Source: Phocaeicola dorei
Lineage (GTDB): Bacteria; Bacteroidota; Bacteroidia; Bacteroidales; Bacteroidaceae
Length of the DNA: 64,000 nt
NCBI RefSeq assembly: GCF_013009555.1
Contig: NZ_CP046176.1
Span: 2,201,501-2,265,500 of the forward strand
Direction: 5' to 3'
Under the pieces are notes generated by a model. It searched no databases. It was not told where the DNA came from and worked only from the letters and a program-made list of their open reading frames with translations. Of the stretch, positions 39,041-48,782 are shown piece after piece; within the stretch, counting starts at the first letter, position 1; each line of letters begins with the position of its first letter. The position numbers and the translations under genes are program-made.

Positions 39041-39910
39041 ATGGCATCACTGAAAGAAGTAAAAGGAAGAATAGCCTCAGTAAATAATACGCGGAAAATT
39101 ACTTCGGCTATGAAGATGGTAGCCTCTGCCAAGTTGCATAAGGCGCAGGCTGCCATAGAAAACATGCTTCCTTACGAACGAAGGCTGAATCACATCCTGA
39201 CCAATTTTCTGAGTGCGGGTAGTGAGGTGGAGTCTCCTTTCATTGTGAAACGTGAAGTGAAGCGTGTGGCAATCGTCGTGTTTGCCTCCAATACCAGTCT
39301 GTGTGGCGGGTTCAATGCAAATATTATCAGGCATCTGACGGTTATTCTGGATGAATACAAGTCCCTGGGTATGGAGAATGTGCTTTTGTATCCGGTAGGC
39401 AGAAAGGTAGCGGAAGGTGTGAAGAAATTGGGATTCAAGGCCGAAGGCGATTTCCAGCATATGGCGGATAAACCTTCTTATCAGGAAGCTTCCGCCTTGG
39501 CAGAGGACTTGATGAGGCGCTTTCTGCATCGTGACATAGACAAGGTGGAGTTGCTGTACAACCATTTTCGTTCTACAGCAGTACAGGTCCTGACGCGTGA
39601 AACTTATCTTCCGATAGACTTGACACAAGAGAAGAAAGAGAAGGACAAAGGCAGGATACCCGATTATATTGTGGAACCGTCTGTAAATGTGGTGATGGAG
39701 GAATTGCTCCCGAAGATGTTCTGTATGAAGATGTTCACGGTATTACTGGATTCGAATGCTTCCGAACATGCCGCCCGCACCATGGCTATGCAGATTGCTA
39801 CAGACAATGCGAATGATTTGTTGCAGGATCTGACGGTGATGTACAACAAGAGTCGTCAGCAGGCTATTACCAATGAACTGTTGGATATAGTAGGCGGTTC
39901 AATGGCCTAA
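39041..39910 (+). CDS. atpG: F-type ATP synthase subunit gamma
   Basis: The 289-residue central rotor shaft. The N-terminal helix ASLKEVKGRIASVNNTRKIT and the C-terminal helix ending SRQQAITNELLDIVGGSMA form the coiled coil inside the alpha-beta ring. FASNTSLCGGFNANI (about 83-97) is the conserved Rossmann-like segment, in which family members usually have D/S-x-GLCG. Last gene of the operon; a GC-rich hairpin follows. Confidence 0.95.
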   Translation: MASLKEVKGRIASVNNTRKITSAMKMVASAKLHKAQAAIENMLPYERRLNHILTNFLSAGSEVESPFIVKREVKRVAIVVFASNTSLCGGFNANIIRHLTVILDEYKSLGMENVLLYPVGRKVAEGVKKLGFKAEGDFQHMADKPSYQEASALAEDLMRRFLHRDIDKVELLYNHFRSTAVQVLTRETYLPIDLTQEKKEKDKGRIPDYIVEPSVNVVMEELLPKMFCMKMFTVLLDSNASEHAARTMAMQIATDNANDLLQDLTVMYNKSRQQAITNELLDIVGGSMA

Positions 39911-39917
39911 TTTTTTT

Positions 39918-39951
39918 CTTGGGGCAAGATACGCAGGCATCTTGCCCCAAG
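39918..39951 (+). terminator. Strong hairpin at the end of the ATP synthase operon
   Basis: CTTGGGGCAAGAT and ATCTTGCCCCAAG form a perfect 13-bp stem around an eight-base loop. The T-run lies before, not after, the stem on the plus strand, so this is a non-canonical terminator or an RNA-stabilising end between convergent genes. Confidence 0.55.
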
Positions 39952-39997
39952 AATTTGAAAATCATACGACAAGTTTATCGGAATCCTTCTATAAGTG

Positions 39998-40732
39998 TCA
40001 TCCCTTCCATCGAAGGCGGGTTAAATAATCATAGTGCTCCCCCTCTTTAATAAGCTCCGCCTCGAATCCATTCCCGGCAGCATACAGGCTGAGTGTCTGA
40101 AAATCGACATAAAGCCAGTCGAAAGAATCTCCTTTTATATTTTTGTATTGCATCCGGAAATCTATTTCACCATAATAATCTCCTGCCAGATCAATCAGGA
40201 AACTCCCGTCCTCATCTTTAAAAAGATAACGGAGATCACTGGAATCCATCAAGATACATCCCCCGGGGCGAAGCAGTTGTTTCATCTTTTGAAAGAAAGC
40301 TGCCATATTTTCCAACTTCCCGATAATGCCCGATCCGTTCATCAGCATGATGATTGTATCGAATGTTTCTAGAAAATGTGTATCGAAAAGATTTATCTGA
40401 CGGACATTCTTTACCCCTCTTTTTTCCATCACCTCTACTGAAAGCGGGGAAATATCGATAGCGCATACCTCTTTTCCCATCTCTTGCAAGGCCAGTGCAT
40501 GGCAGCCGCTTCCGGCTCCTACGTCCAGAATATTTCCTTCGGCTATTTGTAAGGCAATCTGTTCCAGTTCCGGCATTTCGTCATAAGGGCGGAATAATTG
40601 ATTCATGGGTATTTCGTCTTCCTCGAACTGTGAGGAAAATACACGTAACTTATCTGCTTTGCGGTGGTTGAAATAATCGGCGATGGCAGCTCCCATCGGG
40701 TCTTTATCGGGTGAAAGCAAGTTTGTTTTCAT
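39998..40732 (-). CDS. Class I SAM-dependent methyltransferase
   Basis: A 244-residue Rossmann-fold methyltransferase. The SAM-binding motif I is NILDVGAGSGCHALALQEMG near residues 72-91, followed by the acidic motif in VCAIDISPLSVEVM. Motif IV is DTIIMLMNGSGIIG, and a LRPGGCILMDSSDLRYLF segment matches motifs V-VI. The substrate is unknown; small-molecule methylation is the default guess. It converges with atpG and diverges from ravA. Confidence 0.88.
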   Translation of the reverse strand: MKTNLLSPDKDPMGAAIADYFNHRKADKLRVFSSQFEEDEIPMNQLFRPYDEMPELEQIALQIAEGNILDVGAGSGCHALALQEMGKEVCAIDISPLSVEVMEKRGVKNVRQINLFDTHFLETFDTIIMLMNGSGIIGKLENMAAFFQKMKQLLRPGGCILMDSSDLRYLFKDEDGSFLIDLAGDYYGEIDFRMQYKNIKGDSFDWLYVDFQTLSLYAAGNGFEAELIKEGEHYDYLTRLRWKG

Positions 40733-40759
40733 TTGGAATCATTGTTTGTTGTTGAAGTT

Positions 40760-40768
40760 GCAAAGGTA
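40760..40768 (-). promoter_or_regulatory. Candidate -7 box of the methyltransferase gene
   Basis: On the minus strand TACCTTTGC is a full match to TAnnTTTGC, 27 bases before the ATG at 40732. Confidence 0.55.
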
Positions 40769-40982
40769 GGCAATTTAGTGGAGAAAATACTAAATGTTTG
40801 TGTAAGATATAAACCTTGTCACTGTAACTTATCCAATCTATCATGAAAAAAACAGTAATTCAGCAAAAGAAAAAATACATTCTAATAAGAAATACATCCT
40901 TTTTTCAGATCTTTGCATAAGAAACAAGGAGTGATTGGTGGTTAATACGCCACTAGTTGATCATCATTAGTCGATAATTTTT

Positions 40983-42605
40983 ATGAATACATTGAAACCT
41001 CGTATAGCATCTCTGTTACAACAACTGAATGAAAGGGTTTTTGAGAAAGAACATATTGTCGCTCTTGCTCTGCTTTCGGCTGTGGCAGGAGAAAGTATTT
41101 TCCTTTTAGGCCCTCCGGGAGTAGCAAAAAGTATGGTAGGACGCCGGCTGAAACTGGCATTCCGCAACGCTTCCGCATTTGAATATCTGATGTCACGATT
41201 CAGTACGCCGGACGAAATATTCGGCCCTGTCTCCATTTCCAAACTGAAAGACGAAGATACGTATGAGCGTATTGTCGATGGCTATCTGCCTTCTGCCACC
41301 ATTGCTTTCCTGGACGAGATATGGAAAGCTGGACCGGCCATTCAGAATGCATTGCTCACCATTATCAATGAAAAAATATACCGTAACGGACAGTTCTCCA
41401 TTCATGTTCCACTGAAGGGACTGATTGCCGCTTCCAATGAACTGCCCGCCCAAGGACAAGGACTGGAGGCCTTGTGGGATCGTTTCCTGATTCGCTGTCT
41501 GGTGGGAGGCATTGAGGATATGGGAGAATTTGACCGGATGATTTCCTCTACGGATGAAACGGAACCGGTGGTGGACGAGCAACTGCAGATCACCGATGAG
41601 GAATACATCCGGTGGGAAAAGGAGATGGCTGCCATTAAAATCCATTACTCTATTTTCGAAGTGATTCATGCCTTGAAGGACCGGATAGAGCAATATAACC
41701 TCCAGATACAAAATGAGGGGGGTGTGTCGTCTCCTCTGTATGTGTCGGACCGTCGGTGGAAGAAAATGGTGAAGCTGCTGAAAGCTTCCGCTTTCCTGAA
41801 TGGATCGGACACTATCCGCCTTTCGGATTGTACATTGCTGTCCTATTGCCTTTGGAGTGAGATGGATCAGATGGAGGCGGCAGAGGAGATGGTGAACGCT
41901 GCCATTCAGAAAAGTGCCGAAGGCTATCTGCTGAATATAAAAGGGCTGGAACAGGACATTGAAGAACTGAAAGACCGACAATCGTCCGAACACAGTTTGC
42001 GTGAAGTGAACGATCCGGGCATACAGGTCATTGATACTTACTATTACCAGGTAGAGGGCGTCCGGATGAAAGAGCGCCTCCTTATTTTTGCAGCCGACTA
42101 TCAACATCTGGATCAGACCGGTAAATTATTTTATTTGCATAAGGATAAATATAAGGCCAACTGCTGTATTCTGAAGAAATATGATTCCATACTCCATGCC
42201 AAAGTTCCGCGTAATAAAATATATACGCTGAAAAAAGGGCTTCGTTCCATTTATATCAATAATTATGAATATCACTTGATGTGCTATGAGGATTGTCCTC
42301 CACCGCCACCCGAACCCGAGCAGGAGGATTTCGGAACCAAATATAAATCGGTGGCCGAAGCGTTGGACAGAGTGGAGAAGGATTGGTCCGGGCTGCTGGA
42401 TGCGGAAACGGAATATTATGAGAAGCATTTATTTCTCAGCGAAAAGCAGCGGGCTTCCATGCGGAGGATGCTTCGCCACCAGAAGAATACCATAGACCGA
42501 TATAAGAATGATTTGAACGAAATGGCAGATGCGTACCGAAAAGAGAACCAGGAATATAAGGTTGAGAGATCTGAAGATAATCTATTCTCAGGAACTGAAA
42601 GATAG
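40983..42605 (+). CDS. ravA: MoxR-type AAA+ ATPase, RavA-like
   Basis: A 540-residue MoxR-family AAA+ ATPase of the RavA branch. Walker A is GPPGVAKS (about 45-52), Walker B FLDEIWKAGPAIQNALLT (about 104-121) and the sensor region is AASNELPAQGQGLEALWDRF. The second half has the RavA-specific extension with helical and beta parts. In E. coli, RavA works with the VWA protein ViaA on respiratory complexes and membrane stress. Here the viaA-like frame follows directly with a 77-base overlap, confirming the pair. A weak -7-like GATCTTTGC occurs 67 bases before the ATG. Confidence 0.88.
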   Translation: MNTLKPRIASLLQQLNERVFEKEHIVALALLSAVAGESIFLLGPPGVAKSMVGRRLKLAFRNASAFEYLMSRFSTPDEIFGPVSISKLKDEDTYERIVDGYLPSATIAFLDEIWKAGPAIQNALLTIINEKIYRNGQFSIHVPLKGLIAASNELPAQGQGLEALWDRFLIRCLVGGIEDMGEFDRMISSTDETEPVVDEQLQITDEEYIRWEKEMAAIKIHYSIFEVIHALKDRIEQYNLQIQNEGGVSSPLYVSDRRWKKMVKLLKASAFLNGSDTIRLSDCTLLSYCLWSEMDQMEAAEEMVNAAIQKSAEGYLLNIKGLEQDIEELKDRQSSEHSLREVNDPGIQVIDTYYYQVEGVRMKERLLIFAADYQHLDQTGKLFYLHKDKYKANCCILKKYDSILHAKVPRNKIYTLKKGLRSIYINNYEYHLMCYEDCPPPPPEPEQEDFGTKYKSVAEALDRVEKDWSGLLDAETEYYEKHLFLSEKQRASMRRMLRHQKNTIDRYKNDLNEMADAYRKENQEYKVERSEDNLFSGTER

Positions 42606-43890
42606 GACATTCAAAGCATACGAGGAGGATGTAAGCAACGGGGTGGTGCGTCAACGTGAACTGGAAGAGAAAGTGTTGATGTACTATCGGCGTACCATAC
42701 CTTCTTTGCAGGAATATTATTCCCGCTACACTCCGGAGTGGGAGGCTTTCTACTCTTCGGAACATCTGCCGGATATGGCATTTTTGCAATATTTGAAGCA
42801 GATGCGCGGTGCTTTCAAAAAGAGGTATGAACTGGCGGAACTGAATATTGACTATTATATCAGCCTGTTGGAGAATGCTTCTTTATGGAAAGGAGAGGGA
42901 ACCCGGACCAAGGAGTTTTTTTTGGATAAATGGCATCAGTTGCTTACCCGCAAAGAGTATGACTATCAGTACATGCATATAAACAGTTTATGTGAAGGTT
43001 TTGATTTGTTGATCCGGAAACAAGGAAAGGAATCGGGTAACAAACTGTTGGGCTCGCGCATGGAGTGGCTGCTTCATAATTATCCTGATTTGTACCGGAG
43101 GATACTTCCGTATGAAACAGTGATGAAGCGCAATCCGGCTATCCAACAATTGGCGCGTTTGCTGGGCAAGAAGCATCGGGACCAACAAAAATACGATTCT
43201 TTGTCGGGGGTAGATAAAAAGAGGCTGATCAGACACTCTCCGCATAGTGATATCACAGGGGTGACTTTGGGAAATGACCTGAATAGTTTGTTGCCCATCG
43301 AGTATTGTTATCTGGCTGATGATGCGCTGCGTGCCGTATTTATGGAACGATATGCCGAAAAGAGATTGCAACTGTTCGATTACCAGTCCAAGGTAACGGA
43401 ACAGGTAAAGGATGACAAGCATAAGGTTTCGGGACAAGGACCTTATATCATCTGTGTAGATACTTCCGGCTCCATGCAGGGAGACAGAGAGATCTTGTCC
43501 AAATCGGCTATTCTGGCTATAGCGCAACTGACGGAGAAAACCCATCGGAAATGTTATGTCATCAATTTCTCGGATGAGGCTGTGTCGTTATTGATTGAAG
43601 ATTTGGGGCGGGATATGCCCAAGTTGGCGGAGTTTCTGAATAAACGTTTTGACGGTGGAACGGATATAGAGCCGGCTCTTCGGGAAGCTGCGCATATCAT
43701 CAACGGAAATGACTTCCGTGAATCGGATATCGTATTGATCTCAGATTTCGAGATGCCGCCTTTATCCCGTGATTTAATGGAACAGGTAAAAGTGATTAAG
43801 CGGAGGAAGACTTCTTTCTTCGGATTGGTGTTTGGCAACAAGCCTGAAATGGAATATTTGAATCTTTGTGAACGTTATTGGGAAATGTAA
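42529..43890 (+). CDS. viaA: VWA domain protein, ViaA-like
   Basis: A 453-residue partner of the RavA-like ATPase. The N-terminal 280 residues are helical; the C-terminal von Willebrand A domain has the metal site VDTSGSMQG (about 305-313), a later Thr in FDGGTDIEPAL and Asp in LISDFEMPP. The only ATG in frame before the conserved part is 42529, giving a 77-base overlap with ravA. A TTG at 42562 (reading LRDLKII) is an alternative with a 44-base overlap. The length is near that of E. coli ViaA. Role as adaptor or chaperone partner is known for the family, the client here unknown. Confidence 0.86.
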   Translation: MRTEKRTRNIRLRDLKIIYSQELKDRTFKAYEEDVSNGVVRQRELEEKVLMYYRRTIPSLQEYYSRYTPEWEAFYSSEHLPDMAFLQYLKQMRGAFKKRYELAELNIDYYISLLENASLWKGEGTRTKEFFLDKWHQLLTRKEYDYQYMHINSLCEGFDLLIRKQGKESGNKLLGSRMEWLLHNYPDLYRRILPYETVMKRNPAIQQLARLLGKKHRDQQKYDSLSGVDKKRLIRHSPHSDITGVTLGNDLNSLLPIEYCYLADDALRAVFMERYAEKRLQLFDYQSKVTEQVKDDKHKVSGQGPYIICVDTSGSMQGDREILSKSAILAIAQLTEKTHRKCYVINFSDEAVSLLIEDLGRDMPKLAEFLNKRFDGGTDIEPALREAAHIINGNDFRESDIVLISDFEMPPLSRDLMEQVKVIKRRKTSFFGLVFGNKPEMEYLNLCERYWEM

Positions 43891-43998
43891 GTTACATTCC
43901 TGTTACATAAATATGAAATGAATATTGCTGCTTGTGTGGACCTAATAACTTCATAATCAAATTAATGGTTATTCATTTTTAGTATAGGTCATTCCTTT

Positions 43999-44007
43999 TA
44001 TTTTTGC
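43999..44007 (+). promoter_or_regulatory. Candidate -7 box of the porin gene
   Basis: TATTTTTGC matches TAnnTTTGC and lies 25 bases before the porin ATG. No properly spaced TTTG upstream. Confidence 0.5.
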
Positions 44008-44032
44008 TATAAAGTAAAAATAGAAGAAGAAA

Positions 44033-45184
44033 ATGAAAAGAATGACTTATGTTAAAGCATTGATGTGCCTGTTATTCCCCTCTGCTGCTTTAGTTACCCG
44101 TGCGCAACACCCGGTTGCCGGGGATTTGAAATGTAAACTGACCGGACGTATGCTTATGGATGGTGGCGTTTATTTAAAGAATGACAACCTGTTTGGTAAC
44201 GGTACGGAGTTTAATGACTTGCGGTTGGGGGTGAAAGCGACCTATCAGAACTGGAGTATGAAGATGGAGGTAGGTTATGTAGGGAATAAAGTTTCCATAA
44301 AGGATGCCTTTGCTGCTTATACTTCGGGCAAGCATATTATTCAGGTGGGACAATTCTATGAACCTTTTACATTGGACATGTTATGTAGTACGTACGACCT
44401 TCGTTTTCATCAGTCGCCGGGAATCGTGCTGGCTTTGACCAATAGCAGGAGGATGGGAACCTCCTATACCTACAATGGAAAACATTATTATGCTTCCGGC
44501 GGTTTCTTTACAGACAGTGACCTGGGTAATGTGAAAAATGTTTCACAAGGGTATGCCATAGACGGTCGTTTGGTATATCGCCCTGTAAACGAAGAGGGAA
44601 AATTGTTACACATAGGTGCAGCGGTGGTGTATCGTACTCCGGATAGCGCGTTGCCGGGAGATGAAGACGAGAATACGTTTATTTATAAATCTCCGGGGGT
44701 GAGCACTATTGATAACCGGAATCTTATTTACGCCAAGGTAGATCATGCAAAGTACCAGTTGAAACAAGGGTTGGAATTAATGATCGCTCATCAGAGGTTC
44801 TTTTTGCAAGGGGAGTATATACGAACTATGGTGAAGCGTGAACAGAATTTCACAAATTATACAGGACATGGCGGATATGTGCAATGCTCCTGGTTGTTGA
44901 CAGGCAGGCAATATGGGTATGATGAAGCATTGGCTTGTCCGGGCAGACCTGTGGGGCGGGCATTGGAGCTGTGTGGAAGGTTTAATATGCTTGATATGAA
45001 TAATGAGGAAGCCGGTGTATGGGGAGGGGCTCAAAAGGATTTTTCATTGGGCATGAATTATTACATGAATAAGCATATAGGGATGAAGCTGGCTTATAGC
45101 TGGGTGATGCCGGGAAAGCATATAAAGGAGATTAGTGATAAGAATTTCAGTGTCTTGCAGCTCCGGTTCCAAATGATCTTGTAA
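44033..45184 (+). CDS. Outer-membrane porin, OprO/OprP-like
   Basis: A 383-residue exported beta-barrel protein. A signal peptide (ALMCLLFPSAALVTRAQ) is followed by alternating strands with the porin features GRMLMDGGVYLKND, FNDLRLGVKATYQNWSMKM, GKHIIQVGQFYEPFTLDML and LTNSRRMGTSYTYNG. These match the phosphate-selective porin O/P family. The C-terminus (LQLRFQMIL) ends in a hydrophobic strand. In Pseudomonas the family admits phosphate or diphosphate. Here it converges on the 2-aminoethylphosphonate operon, so a phosphonate or phosphate route across the outer membrane is plausible but unproven. Confidence 0.83.
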   Translation: MKRMTYVKALMCLLFPSAALVTRAQHPVAGDLKCKLTGRMLMDGGVYLKNDNLFGNGTEFNDLRLGVKATYQNWSMKMEVGYVGNKVSIKDAFAAYTSGKHIIQVGQFYEPFTLDMLCSTYDLRFHQSPGIVLALTNSRRMGTSYTYNGKHYYASGGFFTDSDLGNVKNVSQGYAIDGRLVYRPVNEEGKLLHIGAAVVYRTPDSALPGDEDENTFIYKSPGVSTIDNRNLIYAKVDHAKYQLKQGLELMIAHQRFFLQGEYIRTMVKREQNFTNYTGHGGYVQCSWLLTGRQYGYDEALACPGRPVGRALELCGRFNMLDMNNEEAGVWGGAQKDFSLGMNYYMNKHIGMKLAYSWVMPGKHIKEISDKNFSVLQLRFQMIL

Positions 45185-45206
45185 TGGAAGAAGGGTAAAA
45201 ACAAAT

Positions 45207-45229
45207 TCGGGCGCAATCATTGCGCCCGA
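45207..45229. terminator. Bidirectional hairpin between porin and phnW
   Basis: TCGGGCGCAAT and ATTGCGCCCGA form a perfect 11-bp inverted repeat around a single C, between the convergent porin and phnW genes. Neither strand has a long T-run directly after it. Confidence 0.65.
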
Positions 45230-45251
45230 GTCATAAAGCTATATTTATTTT

Positions 45252-46346
45252 TTATTTTGCGACGGTCTTGATAGCTTCAATCAATCTGCTGAAATCTTCG
45301 GGGAACACATCACCGATGTTTCCGATGCGGAAAGTATCTGCTTGAGAAATCTTTCCCGGATAGATAACGAATCCTTTTTCTTTCAATTGATGATAGAATT
45401 CCTTGAAATCGAACTCCTTGTCAGGATAAAGGAAGGAAGTGATGATAGGGGATTGGACTTCATCTTTCAGTAAGGTCTTGAATCCCAATGATCGCATACC
45501 TTCTACCAGCACATCATGATTACGGCAGTAGCGTGCATGCCGGGCTTCCACACCGCCTTCGGCTGCCAGTTCGTCCATGGCTTGTTTAAAGGCACGCACT
45601 ACATGTGTAGGAGAGGTGAAGCGCCATTTTCCATGTCCTTTCTCCATCGCATCCCATTGGTCGTAGATGTCCAAAGAAAGACTCTTTGATACTCCTTTAC
45701 AATATTGTAATTCGGATTTACGTGCAATGATGAAACCAAAGCCGGGAACTCCCTGAATACATTTGTTGGCACTACTGATCATAAAGTCGATACCTAATTC
45801 CTCTACATCCAATGGTACGCCGCCAAAGCTGCTCATTGCATCCACTATCAGTTTTTTACCATGCATCTTTACCATGTGGGCTATTTCCTTTAACGGGTTC
45901 AGGATACCGGTTGTAGTTTCGCAATGTACCACTGCCACATGAGTGATTTCTGCATTGTGTGCCAGATAATCATCCACATACTCCACAGATACTTGTTCTG
46001 TTTCATCAAAGGCTAGCATATCATAGTTCATTCCATGATATTCTGCAATGTTTCCCATGCGGTCTCCGTATGCACCGTTGCTCAGAATCAATAATTTGTG
46101 TTTGGGCGTAATCACACTTCCTAAGGTCGCCTCTACACAATAAGTACCGCTTCCCTGCATCAGGATGCTGGTGTAGTCATCTGTTTTTCGTGTAGCCAGT
46201 TGTACTAATCCTTTACGTATTTCCTCTACGATGTGAACATTGTAGTCTTCATCCCATGTGCACCAGTCGGTCATCATGGCTGTTTTTACGCTTTCAGAAG
46301 TGGTTAAAGGGCCGGGGGTTAAAAGTAAGTATGGTCTCATAATCAT
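45252..46346 (-). CDS. phnW: 2-aminoethylphosphonate--pyruvate transaminase
   Basis: A 364-residue PLP enzyme that converts 2-aminoethylphosphonate and pyruvate to phosphonoacetaldehyde and alanine. It begins [17 protein letters not shown], the phnW hallmark. The substrate and phosphate region is [17 protein letters not shown], the PLP aspartate lies in [10 protein letters not shown] (Asp169) and the Schiff-base lysine is Lys195 in [10 protein letters not shown]. The length is standard. It starts directly after the phnX stop, so both are read from one message. Met3 is an alternative start. Together with phnX it forms the classic two-step route releasing phosphate. Confidence 0.95.
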   Translation of the reverse strand: MIMRPYLLLTPGPLTTSESVKTAMMTDWCTWDEDYNVHIVEEIRKGLVQLATRKTDDYTSILMQGSGTYCVEATLGSVITPKHKLLILSNGAYGDRMGNIAEYHGMNYDMLAFDETEQVSVEYVDDYLAHNAEITHVAVVHCETTTGILNPLKEIAHMVKMHGKKLIVDAMSSFGGVPLDVEELGIDFMISSANKCIQGVPGFGFIIARKSELQYCKGVSKSLSLDIYDQWDAMEKGHGKWRFTSPTHVVRAFKQAMDELAAEGGVEARHARYCRNHDVLVEGMRSLGFKTLLKDEVQSPIITSFLYPDKEFDFKEFYHQLKEKGFVIYPGKISQADTFRIGNIGDVFPEDFSRLIEAIKTVAK

Positions 46347-47135
46347 TTAATTCATTTTATGGTTAATAATTTCAATAATTTCGGGAAGTTCGGCAATGGT
46401 GTTTACTACATAATGCGCACCTGCCATATACATACGTTTTCTGACTGCTGCCATGCGTCTGTTCAATTCTTCTGCAGGCAGTTTTCCGGTTTCCTCTTGG
46501 GTGAGTCCCATTTCGTTGCTGCCCAGAATCACACCGACAGTCCATACACCGGCATTCACACCTTCTTTGATATCGGCTATCGTATCACCATATTTTATTA
46601 CGCTTTGAACGGAAGGTATGGCCAGATCAATCATGTTCTGGTAAATCATGTAGGGTTGCGGACGTCCTGCCGGAAGGTTGTTGGAAGTCACACAGTTGTC
46701 TGTGGTATAGCCATGGGCGGCGGCACCGGGCAGCACAATGTCCATCATGGCAGTAGTATATCCGGTGGTGGAACCTATCTTGATACCGTCCCTTTTCAGT
46801 TTCTCGATTACTTCGATTACACCGGGAATAGGAGTCGTATATTCTTCCAGGGAGGCGAACAAGTGTTTCTCGAATTCTTTGTATATGGATACCACATCTT
46901 CCTCAGTCCAGTTGCGGTTATAGTTTTGTTTGAATTGCTCCGTCACACTTGGTAACTTGAATAATTCACGGATATGGTCTATTTTGGTCATACCCATGGG
47001 GCCTCGTGCTTCTTCCATTGTCACTGTCAGTCCTTTCTCAGCAAAAGCTTTCAGGAAAGCGGCTACCGGAGCGAAGCATCCATAGTCTACAGCCGTTCCG
47101 GCCCAGTCCATAATAATACACTCAATTTTCTTCAT
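46347..47135 (-). CDS. phnX: Phosphonoacetaldehyde hydrolase (phosphonatase)
   Basis: A 262-residue HAD-superfamily enzyme that cleaves the C-P bond of phosphonoacetaldehyde to acetaldehyde and phosphate. The nucleophile is Asp10 in IIMDWAGTAVDYG, followed by the cap lysine Lys51 in GPMGMTKIDHI that forms the Schiff base. HAD motif II is GSTTGYTTAMM and motif IV is IKYGDTIADIKEGVNAGVW. All diagnostic residues are present. It lies 42 bases after the DUF5690 gene and abuts phnW. Confidence 0.95.
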   Translation of the reverse strand: MKKIECIIMDWAGTAVDYGCFAPVAAFLKAFAEKGLTVTMEEARGPMGMTKIDHIRELFKLPSVTEQFKQNYNRNWTEEDVVSIYKEFEKHLFASLEEYTTPIPGVIEVIEKLKRDGIKIGSTTGYTTAMMDIVLPGAAAHGYTTDNCVTSNNLPAGRPQPYMIYQNMIDLAIPSVQSVIKYGDTIADIKEGVNAGVWTVGVILGSNEMGLTQEETGKLPAEELNRRMAAVRKRMYMAGAHYVVNTIAELPEIIEIINHKMN

Positions 47136-47177
47136 CTTCTTGTTTGTTGTTTATTTAGTTATACTTTTATTTTTATG

Positions 47178-48536
47178 TTATGGGTTACAGATGTTTTCTG
47201 CTGTTTCCTTTAAGTTGGTTAACGCCATCGGTGAAACGATGATCTTTTTATTTTTTTCTTCTTTTCTCAGCTGTTTTTCCAATTTATACCGTTGCATCAG
47301 ATAGATGGCTGAACCGATGAATGCAATGCTGCACACAATGCCTACCCATCCTGAGAACTGATTATAAAACTCCATCCAATTGATATCCGGGCTGCAAAAT
47401 TCCTTGAACAGCAGTACACAGACAGTTCCTGTATATCCGATAAAGTCGATGGTGGCAATGAAGAATCCCACATTTCCTTTAATCTTGAAGCAGGCAATGA
47501 AGCGCTCGAAGAACAGAGTTTGGAAACTAAGATAAACGATGTACAGGCTCAGACTTTGGAGGAACAGCCAGTAAAGGGTAGGCAGTTGCAATGCATCATA
47601 ATTAAAAGCCAGATAGCTGATAGTGCCCGCTCCACCAATAACCATAGCCAGAAGCACCTGCAATACTCTGTAGTTGCTGTTTATTAACGACATCATGGCA
47701 AAGATTCCCAAAATAATCAGCGTCACCATACCGTCCACTTGTGCGAACAACCAAGAAGAAATAGTGCTGACATCAATGATATTGACCAGAAAATCTTCTT
47801 TTATATCACGTAAAATAGTGATAAACAGATTGGCGAAGAACAGCATGATCAGCAAGGGCATATAACTTTTGAACAGTTGTCTGCGTTGCTCTCCGTTCAA
47901 AGTGACGCGTTCCGAACGGAGAGCGCGGTCTTCATCTGTGGGTTGTGGCAACTTGTTGAGCGACCACCCCATGAGGATAAGGAGCGGGAAGGCTAAACCA
48001 CCTATCAGGGCGGGCATCCAGAATTCTGTGACACCAAATGTATTGACTACAAACAATCCCATAGATTTAGCCATTCCTGAGCTCACCGCCATACTTACCC
48101 CCAGCAAGCTGGCCAATATATCGGTAACTTTGCGTCCTTCTATGAAACTGAAGATGACTCCCCACATGCATCCTAATGCCAGTCCGTTGAAGAATAGGGC
48201 AAACACATTAAAGGGTTGGGGGAGTAATCCGAAGAAGACTAAAGCGAGTTCTGCAAGGGCCACGGAGAATATCATGAATTTCAACCGGTTTTCGCGTTTC
48301 AATTCTGAAACAATCTTGATGGCAAAGAACTTTGAAATAAGGTAGCCGAAAATCTGCATGATGGTAGTGGCTACTTTATAATCCATCCCGAAGAAATCCA
48401 TTCCGTCAAAGGTGGCAGCTGTAAAAGGTTTGCGCAGGGCATACACCAGTGAGTATGACAGTAGTGCCGCCCCTCCTGCCCACAGAATAAACAGGAAACT
48501 GGATATCTGTTTGTTTGTTTCGCTTTTTGCTTCCAT
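47178..48536 (-). CDS. DUF5690 MFS-like membrane protein, probable phosphonate transporter
   Basis: A 452-residue polytopic membrane protein with about 12 hydrophobic segments. It starts FLFILWAGGAALLSYSLVYA and includes an MFS-like ALRKPFTAATFDG motif after the first helix and NGLALGCMWGVIFSFIEGR midway. I place it in the DUF5690 family, which has no published substrate that I know of. It is the first gene of the phnX-phnW operon, so import of 2-aminoethylphosphonate (or a related organophosphonate) is the obvious inference. The C-terminal tail is basic and cytoplasmic. A matching -7 box lies about 90 bases upstream. Confidence 0.8.
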   Translation of the reverse strand: MEAKSETNKQISSFLFILWAGGAALLSYSLVYALRKPFTAATFDGMDFFGMDYKVATTIMQIFGYLISKFFAIKIVSELKRENRLKFMIFSVALAELALVFFGLLPQPFNVFALFFNGLALGCMWGVIFSFIEGRKVTDILASLLGVSMAVSSGMAKSMGLFVVNTFGVTEFWMPALIGGLAFPLLILMGWSLNKLPQPTDEDRALRSERVTLNGEQRRQLFKSYMPLLIMLFFANLFITILRDIKEDFLVNIIDVSTISSWLFAQVDGMVTLIILGIFAMMSLINSNYRVLQVLLAMVIGGAGTISYLAFNYDALQLPTLYWLFLQSLSLYIVYLSFQTLFFERFIACFKIKGNVGFFIATIDFIGYTGTVCVLLFKEFCSPDINWMEFYNQFSGWVGIVCSIAFIGSAIYLMQRYKLEKQLRKEEKNKKIIVSPMALTNLKETAENICNP

Positions 48537-48622
48537 TATAATAATTGATATTGACTAATTGTTTTGCTTCTTTTCTTTGTAGAAACCTCATTCCTCGTAT
48601 CCTTGGATTGCTGTTTCCGGAA

Positions 48623-48631
48623 GCAAAAGTA
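48623..48631 (-). promoter_or_regulatory. Candidate -7 box of the phosphonate operon
   Basis: On the minus strand TACTTTTGC is a full match to TAnnTTTGC, 86 bases before the DUF5690 gene start. Confidence 0.55.
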
Positions 48632-48694
48632 GGAGCCTTTCGAGAGAGAAAAAATGAATCTTTATGATTAATATTTTTCATATTCCACCTGTTG

Positions 48695-48735
48695 TATGAT
48701 GTAACATTAATGTAATGTATATGTCATTGTATGTT
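48695..48735. promoter_or_regulatory. Possible operator cluster between the phosphonate operon and its divergent gene
   Basis: The stretch contains the perfect palindrome ACATTAATGT (48704-48713) and several TGTA/ATGTAA-type half-sites, including the dyad AATG...CATT at 48714-48728. It lies about 75-110 bases upstream of the operon -7 box and 50-90 bases before the divergent gene. AT-rich DNA makes chance dyads common, so support is modest. Confidence 0.3.
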
Positions 48736-48782
48736 CATATAAAAACTTGTATTTTGCAAATTCAATAAAGAAGAAGAGAACA

